A stretch of 64,000 nt of DNA from Mobilibacterium timonense (GCF_900155555.1 NZ_FUHN01000008.1:186001-250000), one strand, 5' to 3'. Positions 16,254-25,430 are shown, counted from the first letter of the stretch. Numbers and translations: made by a program. The notes: generated from the sequence alone by a model not told the origin.

Positions 16254-17720
16254 TTACTCCTTTGGGCGGGAGATCACCTCGTCGGTGTCCTCAATTCCGA
16301 ATTTCGAGAAGTCGTAGTACCCGTCTGTAGCGGAAACTCTCTCTTTTTTCTTCAGGCGCTTTATGGCTATCTTGTTCACGTACTGGTATATCACCGCGAA
16401 CACAGGAACGGCCAGTGCCATTCCAAGGAAGCCAAAGAGACCTCCGCCTATAAGGACGGATATCAGCACCCAGAAGCTGTTCAGGCCGATGGCGTCCCCC
16501 ACTATCTTCGGGCCGATGACGTTTCCGTCCAGCTGCTGGATGACGAGTATCATTATTGCGAAGTATACGGCCTGCATCGGGTCTCCCTGGATCAGAAGGA
16601 GGCAGAAAGAAGGTATCGCCCCCAGGAAAGGTCCGAAGAATGGTATCACGTTGGTCACTCCTACGATGACGCTGATGAGCAGAGCCAGAGGCATGTTGAA
16701 TATGCTCATCACCAGGAAGGTGAGGATGCCGATGACGAGCGCGTCCAGGATCCTTCCGACTATGAAGCCGATGAACGTCGTGTTTATTATGTTGGCGAAC
16801 TCATAGAGATTCCTCGCCGTTCTCTCCGAGAAGTTTGCTGACGTGATCTTCCTGGCGATGGCGCACAGCCTCTCCTTGTAGTTGAGAAGATAGATGGCGA
16901 GAAGCATTCCCACGAACACGTCGATGATGGTGCTCACAAATGCGAATATCTGGTTGGAGACCACCGCGGCGATGCTTGTGGCGTGTTTTTTGAGGATGTT
17001 CGTCTGCACCCAGGTGATTATCGCCGTTCCCCCTGAGTTCGATATCTCGTCGATCTTCTTGACCACGGCAGGGTATTTAGACAGGTGATGATGTGACCAC
17101 CTGGCGAATGTCTCGAGCCTGTGCGGCGCAGTCTCGACCAGGTTCATCATGGTGGAGACTATCTGGGGCATGACCGTGTACATGAGAAGAGCCGCAGCTC
17201 CCAGGACGATGGCGAGACAGCACACCGACGCGATCACTCTCGCCCTGGACAGCATCTTGTGGTTATCACGGACTTCCTTTTCCTCCTGGGTGATCCCCTT
17301 CTTATCGCGCTGTTTCGAAACGGCCTCGTAAACGCCTTTTCTATATCCTGCAGCTCCAGCTCCCGTAAGGATCTCTCGACCCTGGTCGTCAAGTTCATCC
17401 CCGGCCCTGGCCACGAGACCCGGGCTGAAAGTTTCTCCTGGCTTCTTGCTGTTCACGACCTCCTTGTGGGCCCTGTTCAACTCTCTGTTTTCCTTGAAAA
17501 AAGCATAGCAGTGCCTGACTATCGAATTGTAGATCGGGCACAGAACGAAGGCCAGCAGCACTCCGATGTATACAGGCATCAGCGTGTTGTTGATGCTGTC
17601 CACAACAGCACTCAGGCTGGTGGTCTCCATTATCCTCCTGAGTATCAGCAGGAGAGTCCCCGCCAGCAGCAGTGTCCCCGCCGCCTTCACATATGCGCTT
17701 CTGAAAAAGTTTCTGAACAT
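16254..17720 (-). CDS. AI-2E family transporter (PF01594)
   Basis: A 488-residue polytopic membrane protein with about eight hydrophobic helices: two at the N-terminus, a charged cytosolic loop of about 100 residues (KEVVNSKKPGETFSPG...), then VASVCCLAIVLGAAALL, a large periplasmic-side domain and the C-terminal block NVIPFFGPFLGAIPSFCLLL...QQLDGNVIGPKIVGDAIGLNSFWVL, which is the family signature. Family members include the autoinducer-2 exporter TqsA and Na/Li antiporters, so substrate is open. The charged loop is longer than usual. First gene of the murB-PHP-rapZ-whiA-rlmD run; a possible promoter TTCAAA-17-TATCAT precedes it. Confidence 0.88.
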   Translation of the reverse strand: MFRNFFRSAYVKAAGTLLLAGTLLLILRRIMETTSLSAVVDSINNTLMPVYIGVLLAFVLCPIYNSIVRHCYAFFKENRELNRAHKEVVNSKKPGETFSPGLVARAGDELDDQGREILTGAGAAGYRKGVYEAVSKQRDKKGITQEEKEVRDNHKMLSRARVIASVCCLAIVLGAAALLMYTVMPQIVSTMMNLVETAPHRLETFARWSHHHLSKYPAVVKKIDEISNSGGTAIITWVQTNILKKHATSIAAVVSNQIFAFVSTIIDVFVGMLLAIYLLNYKERLCAIARKITSANFSERTARNLYEFANIINTTFIGFIVGRILDALVIGILTFLVMSIFNMPLALLISVIVGVTNVIPFFGPFLGAIPSFCLLLIQGDPMQAVYFAIMILVIQQLDGNVIGPKIVGDAIGLNSFWVLISVLIGGGLFGFLGMALAVPVFAVIYQYVNKIAIKRLKKKERVSATDGYYDFSKFGIEDTDEVISRPKE

Positions 17721-17806
17721 TTTCTGTTTCGTTTCCTCCGGTACAGCACTTCATACTGCATATCAAGTAATGATACATCAAATTCCGTAACATTTGAACC
17801 CGCACA

Positions 17807-17839
17807 AGAAAAGGCCGCTCCTTCGAAAAGGAACAGCCT
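17807..17839 (-). terminator. Terminator after the DUF3343 gene
   Basis: Minus-strand AGGCTGTTCCTTTTCGAAGG pairs with the following GGAGCGGCCT and is followed by TTTTCTTG. It separates the selenium-related pair from the AI-2E transporter operon. Confidence 0.7.
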
Positions 17840-17876
17840 CGTCGTATTCTGCTTTTCGGTCCGCCTCAGCCCCGGT

Positions 17877-18149
17877 CTACAGTTCAACTTCTTCATAGTC
17901 GAAGATCCCGGCCTTCTTGTCGCTGTGGATCAGGTACACCGTGTACTCGTCGGGACTCAGGTCGCTCTCCTTCTCGAAGATCTCCCTGGACTCCCGGAAC
18001 TTGTCCGGCTGGATCCTCACGGATATCCCGCAGCTGGTGGAAATGGCCCTGGGTACCGGCATGACCGTGCAGTTCAGGGGCTTCATCAGTTTCTCTGTGG
18101 AGATTGCTCCATGGGTGGACTCAAAAGTATAAAGATAATATTCTTCCAT
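17877..18149 (-). CDS. DUF3343 protein, putative selenium/sulfur carrier
   Basis: A 90-residue protein beginning with YYLYTFESTHGAISTEKLMK and containing PRAISTSCGISVRI, the conserved core of DUF3343 with its single cysteine. Members co-occur with selenium-using anaerobes and lie beside yedF, as here (21 bp downstream of yedF). The cysteine is a candidate carrier site for reduced selenium or sulfur. Function is inferred from genomic association; the biochemistry is not settled. Confidence 0.85.
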   Translation of the reverse strand: MEEYYLYTFESTHGAISTEKLMKPLNCTVMPVPRAISTSCGISVRIQPDKFRESREIFEKESDLSPDEYTVYLIHSDKKAGIFDYEEVEL

Positions 18150-18170
18150 ATGTCAGATGATCATCTGGCC

Positions 18171-18755
18171 TTACAGTGTGATGACCTTGGATACCTCCTC
18201 CATGGCGTTGAGTATGTCGTACATGTTGCTGACAGTGCCCACCTTGCAGTCGTCCTTCAGACCGTAGAAGTTCAGGCATGTTCCGCAGACCAGTACCTTC
18301 GTTCCCTTCTCGATCAGGGTGTTCAGGTTGTCCACGATCTGAGGCTCGATGCCCGTCGTCAGCTTTACACCGCCGTTCATGAACAGGATGTAGCTAGGAA
18401 TGTTGTCCTCCTGCTCGCTGAGGGTGAAAATAGCCATCTTGGCCAGGTTCTGTCCCAGCTCGTCGTCTCCAGTGCCTACGCCGATCTTGTTGAAGAACAC
18501 GGCATAGCTTCCCTCGTCGTAGTTCTTCGCGTTCTCAGGGATGGTGCCGTCTCCGTCCTCGAATGTCACCAGGAACTTGTCTCCCTCAGGTGCGGAAGTG
18601 GCCTTCCTGCCGTATGTATCTCCAAGGCGTGTCAGGTTGTCGATCTGAGTCTGTCCGTCGACCACGATGGAAAGGTCCTGTGTTCCCTTGTCCATCTCCT
18701 TCTTTGCCATGATCACTGGAATCGGGCATGCCTTGCCTGCTGCATCTAACTTCAT
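18171..18755 (-). CDS. yedF: Sulfurtransferase-like selenium metabolism protein YedF
   Basis: 194 residues, two domains: an N-terminal TusA-like domain with the C10-P-I-P motif (AAGKACPIPVIMAKKEM) and a C-terminal DsrE-like domain (about 85-190) with ILFMNGGVKLTT and the second conserved cysteine pair in VLVCGTCLNFYG. This is the YedF arrangement seen in selenium-using bacteria, usually followed by DUF3343, as found here. It is thought to handle persulfide/selenide in the cytosol. GGGAGG lies just upstream of the ATG. Genes for selenophosphate or selenocysteine synthesis are not in the window. Confidence 0.9.
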   Translation of the reverse strand: MKLDAAGKACPIPVIMAKKEMDKGTQDLSIVVDGQTQIDNLTRLGDTYGRKATSAPEGDKFLVTFEDGDGTIPENAKNYDEGSYAVFFNKIGVGTGDDELGQNLAKMAIFTLSEQEDNIPSYILFMNGGVKLTTGIEPQIVDNLNTLIEKGTKVLVCGTCLNFYGLKDDCKVGTVSNMYDILNAMEEVSKVITL

Positions 18756-19054
18756 TGGTACTACCTCCCATTGTCTTTATCTGTTCAGGGGCCTGGAAAA
18801 AAATTCTTTCGCTATGCCTTCTCTTCCGGCATTCCGGCGGAGAGCGATCCCGCCCCGGTAATAATTTTACTCTAACGCGACCATATGTACACAGCCCGCG
18901 GGACGAATAGATTTTTTCTATAATCAACGCAGCGCTGCCGCGCAAACAATAATATCTCCCTCTCGAGGGACTTCAAAAGGCTGCCACATTCCGTCCAAAT
19001 GCAACAGCCCCGAATAGTAAGATCAGATGTTGATCTGTGGTCACCTGAAACGCA

Positions 19055-20077
19055 TTATTCCAGCACGTACACCTTCACGTGGCGCCGTCCCCATGAAATG
19101 CATTCCGCGGTGCTGCGCATGTACAGGTCCACGACATTTCCTTTTACAGCGCCACCGCAGTCGTTTGCTACCGCGAAGCCATATCCCTCTATGTAGAGCT
19201 TCGTGCCGTAAGGGATCACCGACGGGTCCACGGCGCAGGTCCCGTACTTGCACAGGCCTCCTGTGGAGCCATGGGCATTTTCACCGGCATAGTATGCGGT
19301 GGTGTTCCCCGTGAAGGTCCTCACCACCTTCACCGATCCGGACTGGCCGGTGAGCGAAGTGCCGAGCCTGAGGCCCTTGTTGGTGACTGGGGTCACCACT
19401 TCCTTCAGTGTCTTCGAGGTGCCTGTCTCCTTGCCGTCCACGATCGTAGTCGTATAGGTGTAGATGGACTGGCCGTCCTGTCCGTCAGACGAGACCACTT
19501 TTCCAGATGCCAGGCTCGGGTCCAGCACCGTGTCCTCTCCCGCTGGCTCGGTCTCGGTGACGTCCTTCGTCTGTGTCTCGACCCTCTGGACCTGTATCTT
19601 AGTGTCCTTGTCCACCTCTGTATCCAGTGACGGGGTGATGATGTCGTCATCATCGTATTCGATATTGTTGAACTTGAGGTTGTCAGCGACGGTGCCCTTG
19701 GTGAGGTTGAAATCCTCCTCCTGGCCGCCGATGATGGCAGTGGTCTTGATGGACTCCGTGACCTTTACGGTCATGCCGTCCTTCACAGAGTGCTCACGGC
19801 AAGGGTAGACCTTGTCCTCGTCGGTGACCTTGATCCCCGCATCCTTGATGGCTCCCGCCACGTCGGAGGCGCGGGTCTCCACCACGTCTTTTTTGTCATC
19901 CGATCCGATGGCCGCATAGACCACCGTCACCTGGGACGGGATGATGTACCGGATGCATGCGGTCATCAGAGCCGCCGTGCCCAGGATGAGCATCACCCCC
20001 AATACCTTTCTGTGTACGTTCTCTGTGAAGTAGGCCCAGATGTTGAAGTGCCATATTCTGCTAAGTGCTCTTCTCAT
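19055..20077 (-). CDS. G5/3D-domain cell-wall protein (YabE-like)
   Basis: 340 residues. A short basic N-terminus and one hydrophobic segment (VLGVMLILGTAALMTACIRY, about 25-44) lead to two DUF348 (ubiquitin-like) repeats (about 50-165), a G5 domain (about 200-245) and a C-terminal 3D domain: TAYYAGENAHGSTGG, AVDPSVIPYGTKLYIEGYG, VANDCGGAVKGNVVDLYM. The three aspartates of the 3D motif are present, so it is a likely peptidoglycan lytic (MltA-fold) enzyme of the Rpf/Sps group, secreted and anchored. The start at 20077 has AGAGAGGT upstream; a longer reading frame to 20374 only overlaps pncB and is rejected. Confidence 0.87.
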   Translation of the reverse strand: MRRALSRIWHFNIWAYFTENVHRKVLGVMLILGTAALMTACIRYIIPSQVTVVYAAIGSDDKKDVVETRASDVAGAIKDAGIKVTDEDKVYPCREHSVKDGMTVKVTESIKTTAIIGGQEEDFNLTKGTVADNLKFNNIEYDDDDIITPSLDTEVDKDTKIQVQRVETQTKDVTETEPAGEDTVLDPSLASGKVVSSDGQDGQSIYTYTTTIVDGKETGTSKTLKEVVTPVTNKGLRLGTSLTGQSGSVKVVRTFTGNTTAYYAGENAHGSTGGLCKYGTCAVDPSVIPYGTKLYIEGYGFAVANDCGGAVKGNVVDLYMRSTAECISWGRRHVKVYVLE

Positions 20078-20127
20078 TGTACCTCTCTTTCTTCCGGCTC
20101 CCGATCGGCTCAGGAGCCCCGCAAAAA

Positions 20128-21567
20128 CTACTGCAGAGCGTGGTGCCTGTTCAGCAGCTCGTGCTTCAGGCTCCACAGAGGCTTGGACAGGTCGACGTAG
20201 TAGGTCTGCGGGTTCTCGAAACGCAGGGTCTCGCCCCACAGGGTGTCGATCTGCTCCTTGCAGTAAGCCTTGATGTCGTCCAGGGCAGGCGACTTGTAGA
20301 CGCACTTCCCCTTGTCGAAGATCTGCACGAGGAGCTCCTTCGCTGTGAAGTTCCTGAGTTCCTTCCTCTTCCACACGGCGTGCTCATCGAAGATCTCGTA
20401 GCTCTCGTGGTATTTGATAGGGCCTTCTTCCCTCAGTGTTATGACGTCCGCCAGGGCCTTGCCCGTCTCGTTGTCGTACAGGCGGAACACGTTCTTGAAT
20501 CCCGGGTTGGTGATCTTCTCGATGTTCTCGGAGATCTTCATCTTAGGCTCCATCACGCCGTTCTTCTCGATGGCGGCCAGTTTGTACACACCGCCGAAGA
20601 CAGGCTCTGACTTCGATGTGATCAGCCTCTCGCCCACTCCGAAGGAGTCGATCTGTGCCCCCTCCATTATCACGTCCCTGATCAGGTACTCGTCCAGGGA
20701 GTTGGAGATGACGATGGAACATTCCTGAAGGCCCTCTTCGTCGAGGATCTTCCTGCACTTCTTGGTGAGGTAGGCGATGTCTCCGCTGTCGATCCTTATT
20801 CCCATCTTCGCAGGCTTCAGCTCCTTGAACACCCTGATGGCGTTAGGAAGTCCCGACTTCAGCACGTTGTAGGTGTCGATGAGGAGCACCGCGTTGTCCG
20901 GATATATCTCCGTGTACGCTTTGAACGCCTCGTATTCGCTGTCGAAGGTCTGGACCCAGCTGTGAGCCATGGTCCCGAGGGCGGCCACGCCGTAATCCCT
21001 GTCAGCTATGGCGCAGGCAGTTCCCGCACAGCCCGCTATGTAAGAAGCCCTGGCGCCGTAGATGGCTGCCGATGCCCCCTGGGCTCTCCTGCTTCCGAAC
21101 TCCATGATAGGACGCCCCTGAGCCGCCCTCACTATCCTGTTGGACTTGGTGGCGATCAGGCTCTGATGATTGATGGTCAGCAGCAGCATCGTCTCCACCA
21201 GCTGGGCCTGTATCAGAGGTCCCTTCACAGTTACGATGGGCTCGTGAGGAAATATAGGCGTGCCCTCCGGCACCGCCCACACGTCGCAGGCGAATTTGAA
21301 GTTCTTGAGGTACTCCAGGAATCCATCGCAGAACTGGTGCTTCGATCTCAGATAGTCGATGTCCTCCTGGGAAAAGTGGAGATTGTCCAGGTATTCGATG
21401 AGCTGCTCCACGCCGGCCATGATGGCGAATCCCCCGTCATCAGGCACCTTGCGGAAGAACATGTCGAAGCAAGCTTCGCTGTCTCTTACATCAGACTGAA
21501 AATAACCGTTGGCCATGGTGATCTCGTAAAAGTCCACCAGCATGGTCAGGTTCTTTGTTTCTATCAT
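20128..21567 (-). CDS. pncB: Nicotinate phosphoribosyltransferase
   Basis: 479 residues, the Gram-positive form. NLTMLVDFYEITMANGYF at the N-terminus, IMEFGSRRAQG (PRPP-binding region), ALGTMAHSWVQTF with the histidine phosphorylated during catalysis, LLIDTYNVLKSG and GIRIDSGDI are all diagnostic. It makes nicotinate mononucleotide from nicotinate, PRPP and ATP in the NAD salvage pathway. The preceding gene codes a small membrane protein, 36 bp upstream, and shares the promoter at 21928-21956. Confidence 0.95.
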   Translation of the reverse strand: MIETKNLTMLVDFYEITMANGYFQSDVRDSEACFDMFFRKVPDDGGFAIMAGVEQLIEYLDNLHFSQEDIDYLRSKHQFCDGFLEYLKNFKFACDVWAVPEGTPIFPHEPIVTVKGPLIQAQLVETMLLLTINHQSLIATKSNRIVRAAQGRPIMEFGSRRAQGASAAIYGARASYIAGCAGTACAIADRDYGVAALGTMAHSWVQTFDSEYEAFKAYTEIYPDNAVLLIDTYNVLKSGLPNAIRVFKELKPAKMGIRIDSGDIAYLTKKCRKILDEEGLQECSIVISNSLDEYLIRDVIMEGAQIDSFGVGERLITSKSEPVFGGVYKLAAIEKNGVMEPKMKISENIEKITNPGFKNVFRLYDNETGKALADVITLREEGPIKYHESYEIFDEHAVWKRKELRNFTAKELLVQIFDKGKCVYKSPALDDIKAYCKEQIDTLWGETLRFENPQTYYVDLSKPLWSLKHELLNRHHALQ

Positions 21568-21603
21568 GGTTCTGTTCTCTCCTTAAAATGAACGATAGAA
21601 CGC

Positions 21604-21885
21604 CTAGGCCATAACCTCTACAGGCGAGTCCGGAGACTCCGGCAGGGCTGATGTCTCCTGAGATGAGGAAGTACTGTTCTTCTGCTGTGCCATTACGGCC
21701 GGGTAGTTCAGGATGGCCTGGAGCCTCCACGCCACCAGGAACGCCGCCACCAGTATGATCACCACCGCCAGGAGTATGTCGTTGTAATCGTGGATCCTGT
21801 CTCTGAAAGAACCCTTCTTCTTACTGCCATGGCTGCGGCCGGTCCGCCGGTCCCCAGATCCTGCGCGCCTGTCTCTTCTGGACAT
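21604..21885 (-). CDS. Small single-span membrane protein, unknown
   Basis: 93 residues: a strongly basic start (about 14 Arg/Lys in the first 32, including RDRRAGSGDRRTGRSHGSKKK), one membrane helix DILLAVVIILVAAFLVAWRL, then a Ser/Thr/Pro-rich tail. By the positive-inside rule the N-terminus is cytosolic. I do not recognise a family. It directly precedes pncB and has GGAGGAG before its ATG and a good promoter, so it is likely expressed. Confidence 0.6.
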   Translation of the reverse strand: MSRRDRRAGSGDRRTGRSHGSKKKGSFRDRIHDYNDILLAVVIILVAAFLVAWRLQAILNYPAVMAQQKNSTSSSQETSALPESPDSPVEVMA

Positions 21886-21927
21886 TCTCTCCTCCTTATC
21901 TCAAAAAACTCTGCGTATACTTTGTCA

Positions 21928-21956
21928 AGTATAACCCTTATGCAAATTCTTTGCAA
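21928..21956 (-). promoter_or_regulatory. Promoter of the membrane protein/pncB operon
   Basis: TTGCAA (21951-21956), 17 bp, TATACT (21928-21933) on the minus strand, about 45 bp before the first start codon. Confidence 0.65.
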
Positions 21957-22170
21957 ACTCTCTAAGCCTTGAATTTGCAATGCTGCGCCACTAGTGATAG
22001 AATTTACAGACGATTGCGGCCTCCGTGCCGGCGGCGCCACGCTGTGTTGTGGCCCGCCCCGGAAAAAGGGACGATATGTTGCCGGATCTTTTCCGGTCAT
22101 GCGTGACCGGCCCGTGCCGCCAGCAGAAGCATCAAACACGACGATCGATATATCGGACTTTGCATATATT

Positions 22171-23418
22171 ATGAAAGAATTTACCATCGGGCCTGACGAC
22201 GGCGGCCAGAGGCTTGACCGCTTCCTCCGGAGATACCTGTCCGGCGCCGGCCTCGGATCCATCTACAAGATCATCCGGAAGGACGTGAAGGTCAACGGAC
22301 GCCGGGAGAAGAAGGAATACATTCTCCAGGCCGGGGATACGCTGACGCTGTACATTGGAGACGCCACGCTGGAACAGCTCACCGGCGATACCGGTAAGGC
22401 CGGCGCCGGGACCCGCCGCGGAGGGCGGCCGGGCAACGCAAATTCCCGGAAGGCCCGCAGGAACTTCAAGATCATATACGAAGACGAGAACATCCTCATC
22501 GCGGACAAGCCCTTCGGGCTGCTGACCCACGGCGACAGCCACGAGAAAAAGAACCATCTCGCCAACCAGGTCCTGGACTACCTCATCGAGACCGGACAGT
22601 ACGACCCGCGGGGCTCGCGTACTTTTTCCCCTGCTCCCGCCAACAGGCTCGACAGGAACACCACCGGGCTGGTCCTCTTCGGGAAGAACGCCTCTTCTCT
22701 CCGTGCACTGAACGCCATGATCCGGAACGGAGGCATCCACAAGTACTACGAGACCGTGGCCTTCGGGAACATCCCGGAGCCGATCATACTGGAAGGCGCC
22801 CTCACCAAGAACGAGGAGCAGAACCGGGTGAAGGTCTCGGGTGTCCAGGTAAAAAAAGCCTCTGATCCCGCCTGCGCCGGCGGTTCTCCCGACACGGACC
22901 GGGATGCGAAGGGCTCTGCAGATCTCTCCGGCCTCAGAGGGCATGTAAATCCGGACGGCTCCCGGAACATACGGACCGTAGTCACGCCGGTAAAGCACTT
23001 TTCCGATTCCACCCTGCTGGAGATCCGCCTGGAGACCGGCCGGACCCACCAGATCAGGGCCCACCTGGCGTCCATCGGCCACCCTCTGGCCGGGGACTTC
23101 AAATACCAGACCAGGGCATCCGCAGGCTTCGACCGCAGACTCAAGGAGGCCACCGGGCTCTCCACCCAGCTCCTCCACAGCGCGAGGCTGGAGTTCTGCG
23201 ATTGCACGGAACCGCTGGAGTACCTGGAGGGCCGGGAGTTCACGGCGCCTCTGCCGCCGGGTTTTCAGAGGGTCCTTGGGTTCCTGGAAAAAGGAGATGC
23301 CGGTCCTGTGAAGGGCAGGCGAGCCGGGCGATCGGACAGGTATCGGGAGCCGGACGATCCAGGCGCAGATTACCGTGGCAGGAAAAAAGCAGAATTTACA
23401 AAAAGGAAAGACAGATAA
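22171..23418 (+). CDS. RluA-family pseudouridine synthase with S4 domain
   Basis: 415 residues from the ATG at 22171. An N-terminal S4 RNA-binding domain (GGQRLDRFLRRYLSGAGLGSIYKIIRKDVKVNGRR, then ILQAGDTLTLYI) is followed by the catalytic domain with IADKPFGLLTHGD, the active-site aspartate in NRLDRNTTGLVLFGKN, and TGRTHQIRAHLASIGHPLAGD. It isomerises uridines in rRNA or tRNA. The protein is about 100 residues longer than RluC/RluD owing to a Gly/Arg-rich linker after S4, an insert near 225-265 and a charged C-terminal tail. No convincing ribosome site precedes the ATG; an upstream in-frame start at 21994 adds unrelated sequence. lepB follows after 12 bp. Confidence 0.88.
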   Translation: MKEFTIGPDDGGQRLDRFLRRYLSGAGLGSIYKIIRKDVKVNGRREKKEYILQAGDTLTLYIGDATLEQLTGDTGKAGAGTRRGGRPGNANSRKARRNFKIIYEDENILIADKPFGLLTHGDSHEKKNHLANQVLDYLIETGQYDPRGSRTFSPAPANRLDRNTTGLVLFGKNASSLRALNAMIRNGGIHKYYETVAFGNIPEPIILEGALTKNEEQNRVKVSGVQVKKASDPACAGGSPDTDRDAKGSADLSGLRGHVNPDGSRNIRTVVTPVKHFSDSTLLEIRLETGRTHQIRAHLASIGHPLAGDFKYQTRASAGFDRRLKEATGLSTQLLHSARLEFCDCTEPLEYLEGREFTAPLPPGFQRVLGFLEKGDAGPVKGRRAGRSDRYREPDDPGADYRGRKKAEFTKRKDR

Positions 23419-23430
23419 GGAAACAGATAA

Positions 23431-23985
23431 ATGAGTGATCCCAGCACGACAACACAGAAGAGACCGCCATCGGTCACAGTAAGCCTATTGAAAGATATCC
23501 TGATAGCCGCTATCATCGCGGCGGCGATACTCTTTTTCATAAGGCCTACCATCGTGAAACAGACATCGATGCAGCCGACGCTGAACCCCAACGACTACCT
23601 GATAATGTACAAACGCGCGTACGTTCATCATCAGCCTCAGCGGGGGGATATCATCATTTTCCAGTCTCAGCTGCTGGATGACCGCGGCCGGGAAAAGCTG
23701 CTGATAAAACGTGTCATCGGCCTTCCGGGAGACACGCTCACGATCACCGACGGCAAGGTCTACATCAACGGCAAGGAATACGACGAGCCGTACCTTAAGG
23801 ACGGTTACACTCCGGGCGAGATCTACGACTATACCGTCCCCGATGGGCAGTATTTTGTAATGGGAGACAACCGTGTAGTCAGTGTGGACAGCCGCAGCAG
23901 TGAGGTCGGCACAGTCGCGGCCTCTGCCATCAAGGGCCGGGCGGTGGTCCGGCTGTATCCGTTCAACCAGATAACGAAGCTGTAG
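23431..23985 (+). CDS. lepB: Signal peptidase I
   Basis: 184 residues, family S26. One membrane anchor (about 20-37, [20 protein letters not shown]), then the nucleophilic S46 in QTSMQPTL, the general-base K93 in [12 protein letters not shown], and [15 protein letters not shown]. It removes signal peptides of secreted proteins at the outer membrane face. The order pseudouridine synthase-lepB-smpB with short gaps indicates one operon. It might process the adhesin encoded at 35.9-42.3 kb, though nothing ties them directly. Confidence 0.95.
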   Translation: MSDPSTTTQKRPPSVTVSLLKDILIAAIIAAAILFFIRPTIVKQTSMQPTLNPNDYLIMYKRAYVHHQPQRGDIIIFQSQLLDDRGREKLLIKRVIGLPGDTLTITDGKVYINGKEYDEPYLKDGYTPGEIYDYTVPDGQYFVMGDNRVVSVDSRSSEVGTVAASAIKGRAVVRLYPFNQITKL

Positions 23986-24010
23986 GAGATCCCTGCAGCA
24001 GGAGCGCATC

Positions 24011-24481
24011 ATGGCAAAAAAAGGAAGAAAGCTCGTGGCGGCTAACAAAAAGGCACGCCACGATTATTTCATAGAAGAGACTTACGAGGCCGGGATAGTT
24101 CTCACCGGCACGGAGATAAAATCGGTGCGGGCAGGCAAGGTCAGCATCAAGGAGAGTTTTGCAAAGGTGGAAAACGGCGAGCTGATAATATACGGCATGC
24201 ACATTTCCCCGTATGAGCAGGGCAACCGCTACAACGTGGAACCGCTGCGGCCGCGAAAGCTCCTTCTCCACAAAAAGCAGATAATGAAGCTCATGGGCCA
24301 GACAAAGAACCCGAGCCTCACCATAGTGCCCCTTTCCATGTACATCAACGAGGACGGCCGTGCCAAGGTGGAGATCGGCCTGGCCAGGGGCAAGAAAAAC
24401 TACGACAAGCGAGAATCCATCGCTAAAAAAGACGCCGCGCGGAAGATGGACAGAGCGATCAAGGATTCGCGGCGGCGGTGA
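24011..24481 (+). CDS. smpB: SsrA-binding protein SmpB
   Basis: 156 residues. [61 protein letters not shown] and the basic C-terminal tail ([22 protein letters not shown]) match SmpB throughout. It delivers tmRNA to stalled ribosomes (trans-translation). The tmRNA gene itself is not found next to it. A strong terminator follows 100 bp downstream. Confidence 0.96.
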   Translation: MAKKGRKLVAANKKARHDYFIEETYEAGIVLTGTEIKSVRAGKVSIKESFAKVENGELIIYGMHISPYEQGNRYNVEPLRPRKLLLHKKQIMKLMGQTKNPSLTIVPLSMYINEDGRAKVEIGLARGKKNYDKRESIAKKDAARKMDRAIKDSRRR

Positions 24482-24483
24482 CG

Positions 24484-24556
24484 GGCGCAGCTGAGGCAAT
24501 CGGCGCAGCTTAGGCAATCGGAGTAGCTGATGTGACCGGCGTAGTTGATGATCGAT
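24484..24556. repeat. Degenerate 18-bp tandem repeats after smpB
   Basis: GGCGCAGCTGAGGCAATC is repeated almost exactly once more, then twice in decayed form (GGAGTAGCTGATGTGACC, GGCGTAGTTGATGATCG). It lies between the smpB stop and the terminator, in the 3' untranslated region. No coding role is evident. Confidence 0.6.
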
Positions 24557-24580
24557 CATAACGCTTAGTAAAATGATGCG

Positions 24581-24641
24581 GGCATCTGTACCCTTCGCTT
24601 TTATTCATTTGATGAAATTGCGAGGGTACAGATGCCTTTTT
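24581..24641 (+). terminator. Strong terminator of the lepB-smpB operon
   Basis: A long stem, GGCATCTGTACCCT (from 24581) pairing with AGGGTACAGATGCC (to 24636), with a large AT-rich loop and a following TTTTTG. No other gene lies between smpB and 24753. Confidence 0.85.
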
Positions 24642-24752
24642 GTTATTCACGGGTCGTGGGCTCTGGGGGCGATGTCTGGCACGGGCACGAGAACTAGAGC
24701 TAGTGCTGGCACAAGTGTAGGGGCTGGCCGGAACGCCGATAAAACGCCTCTT

Positions 24753-25430
24753 TTACTGGAAAACTGATTTGTTCACCTTGTCCACCACGGCCGGGAAGTC
24801 CGCGGCGGAATCGATGATCATGTCTGCGTGGTAGTCCTCCAGCTCTTTTCTCGGCCTGAAGCCCCAGGTGACCCCAACCGTGAAGAGTCCTGCGTTGTGA
24901 CCTGTCATCATATCGGTGTTGGTGTCGCCGAAGTACAGGGCTTCAGACTTCTTCACGCCGAAGATGCCCAGGATCTCGAATACCCCCGTCGGGTCCGGCT
25001 TGATCGGGATCCTGTCGGTCTGGCCCTGGACGTGATCGAAGATGCCTTTTCCGAAAATGGTCTCGACGACGTTTATCGCGCTGTTGTGAGGCTTGTTGGA
25101 AAAGACCGCCAGCTTTATCCCCCTGCGCTTCAGCTCGTGCAGCGAATCAACCACGTGGGGATACGGCTCCACCTGGTACAGTGGATCCTCGTCCATCCAC
25201 TTCCTGCACATCGGGAGCCCATCCTCCAGATGTGAGGCGCCGGCGTCTCCGGACGCGATGAGCGCCCTCTCCAGGGCGTTCTTGATCCCGTCACCCGCAA
25301 AATAGTTGAACTTTTCCACGGGCTGCTCCGGCAGTCCGTAGTACTTCAGCGTCATGTTGATGGGTCTGGCGATGGACGCCTGAGTCCTTGTCAGAGTACC
25401 GTCAAGATCGAAAATACATGCTTTTATCAT
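24753..25430 (-). CDS. HAD-superfamily hydrolase, phosphoglycolate phosphatase-like
   Basis: 225 residues. ACIFDLDGTLTRTQASI is HAD motif I with the nucleophilic Asp; AVFSNKPHN is motif II; IKPDPTGVFEIL holds the motif III lysine; ALYFGDTNTDMMTGHNAG is motif IV. The helical cap between motif I and II places it in the Gph/PgmB group. It removes phosphate from a small metabolite in the cytosol; substrate unknown. The ATG at 25430 with GGAG 6 nt upstream is chosen over an in-frame start at 25532 that adds low-complexity sequence arising from a degenerate TTCGAATC-type tandem repeat at about 25440-25500. Confidence 0.88.
   Translation of the reverse strand: MIKACIFDLDGTLTRTQASIARPINMTLKYYGLPEQPVEKFNYFAGDGIKNALERALIASGDAGASHLEDGLPMCRKWMDEDPLYQVEPYPHVVDSLHELKRRGIKLAVFSNKPHNSAINVVETIFGKGIFDHVQGQTDRIPIKPDPTGVFEILGIFGVKKSEALYFGDTNTDMMTGHNAGLFTVGVTWGFRPRKELEDYHADMIIDSAADFPAVVDKVNKSVFQ

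Noticed and set aside
14544-16841. A 765-codon rightward open frame
   Set aside because: It runs antisense through PHP, murB and the AI-2E transporter genes and encodes no recognisable domain; high GC produces such frames.
20078-20374. 99-residue N-terminal extension of the 3D-domain protein
   Set aside because: It lies antisense-free but fully inside pncB in another frame, is low-complexity, and the internal start has a proper ribosome site and membrane segment.
24482-24752. tmRNA gene beside smpB
   Set aside because: No alanine-tRNA-like ends or tag-coding frame could be found; only repeats and a terminator.
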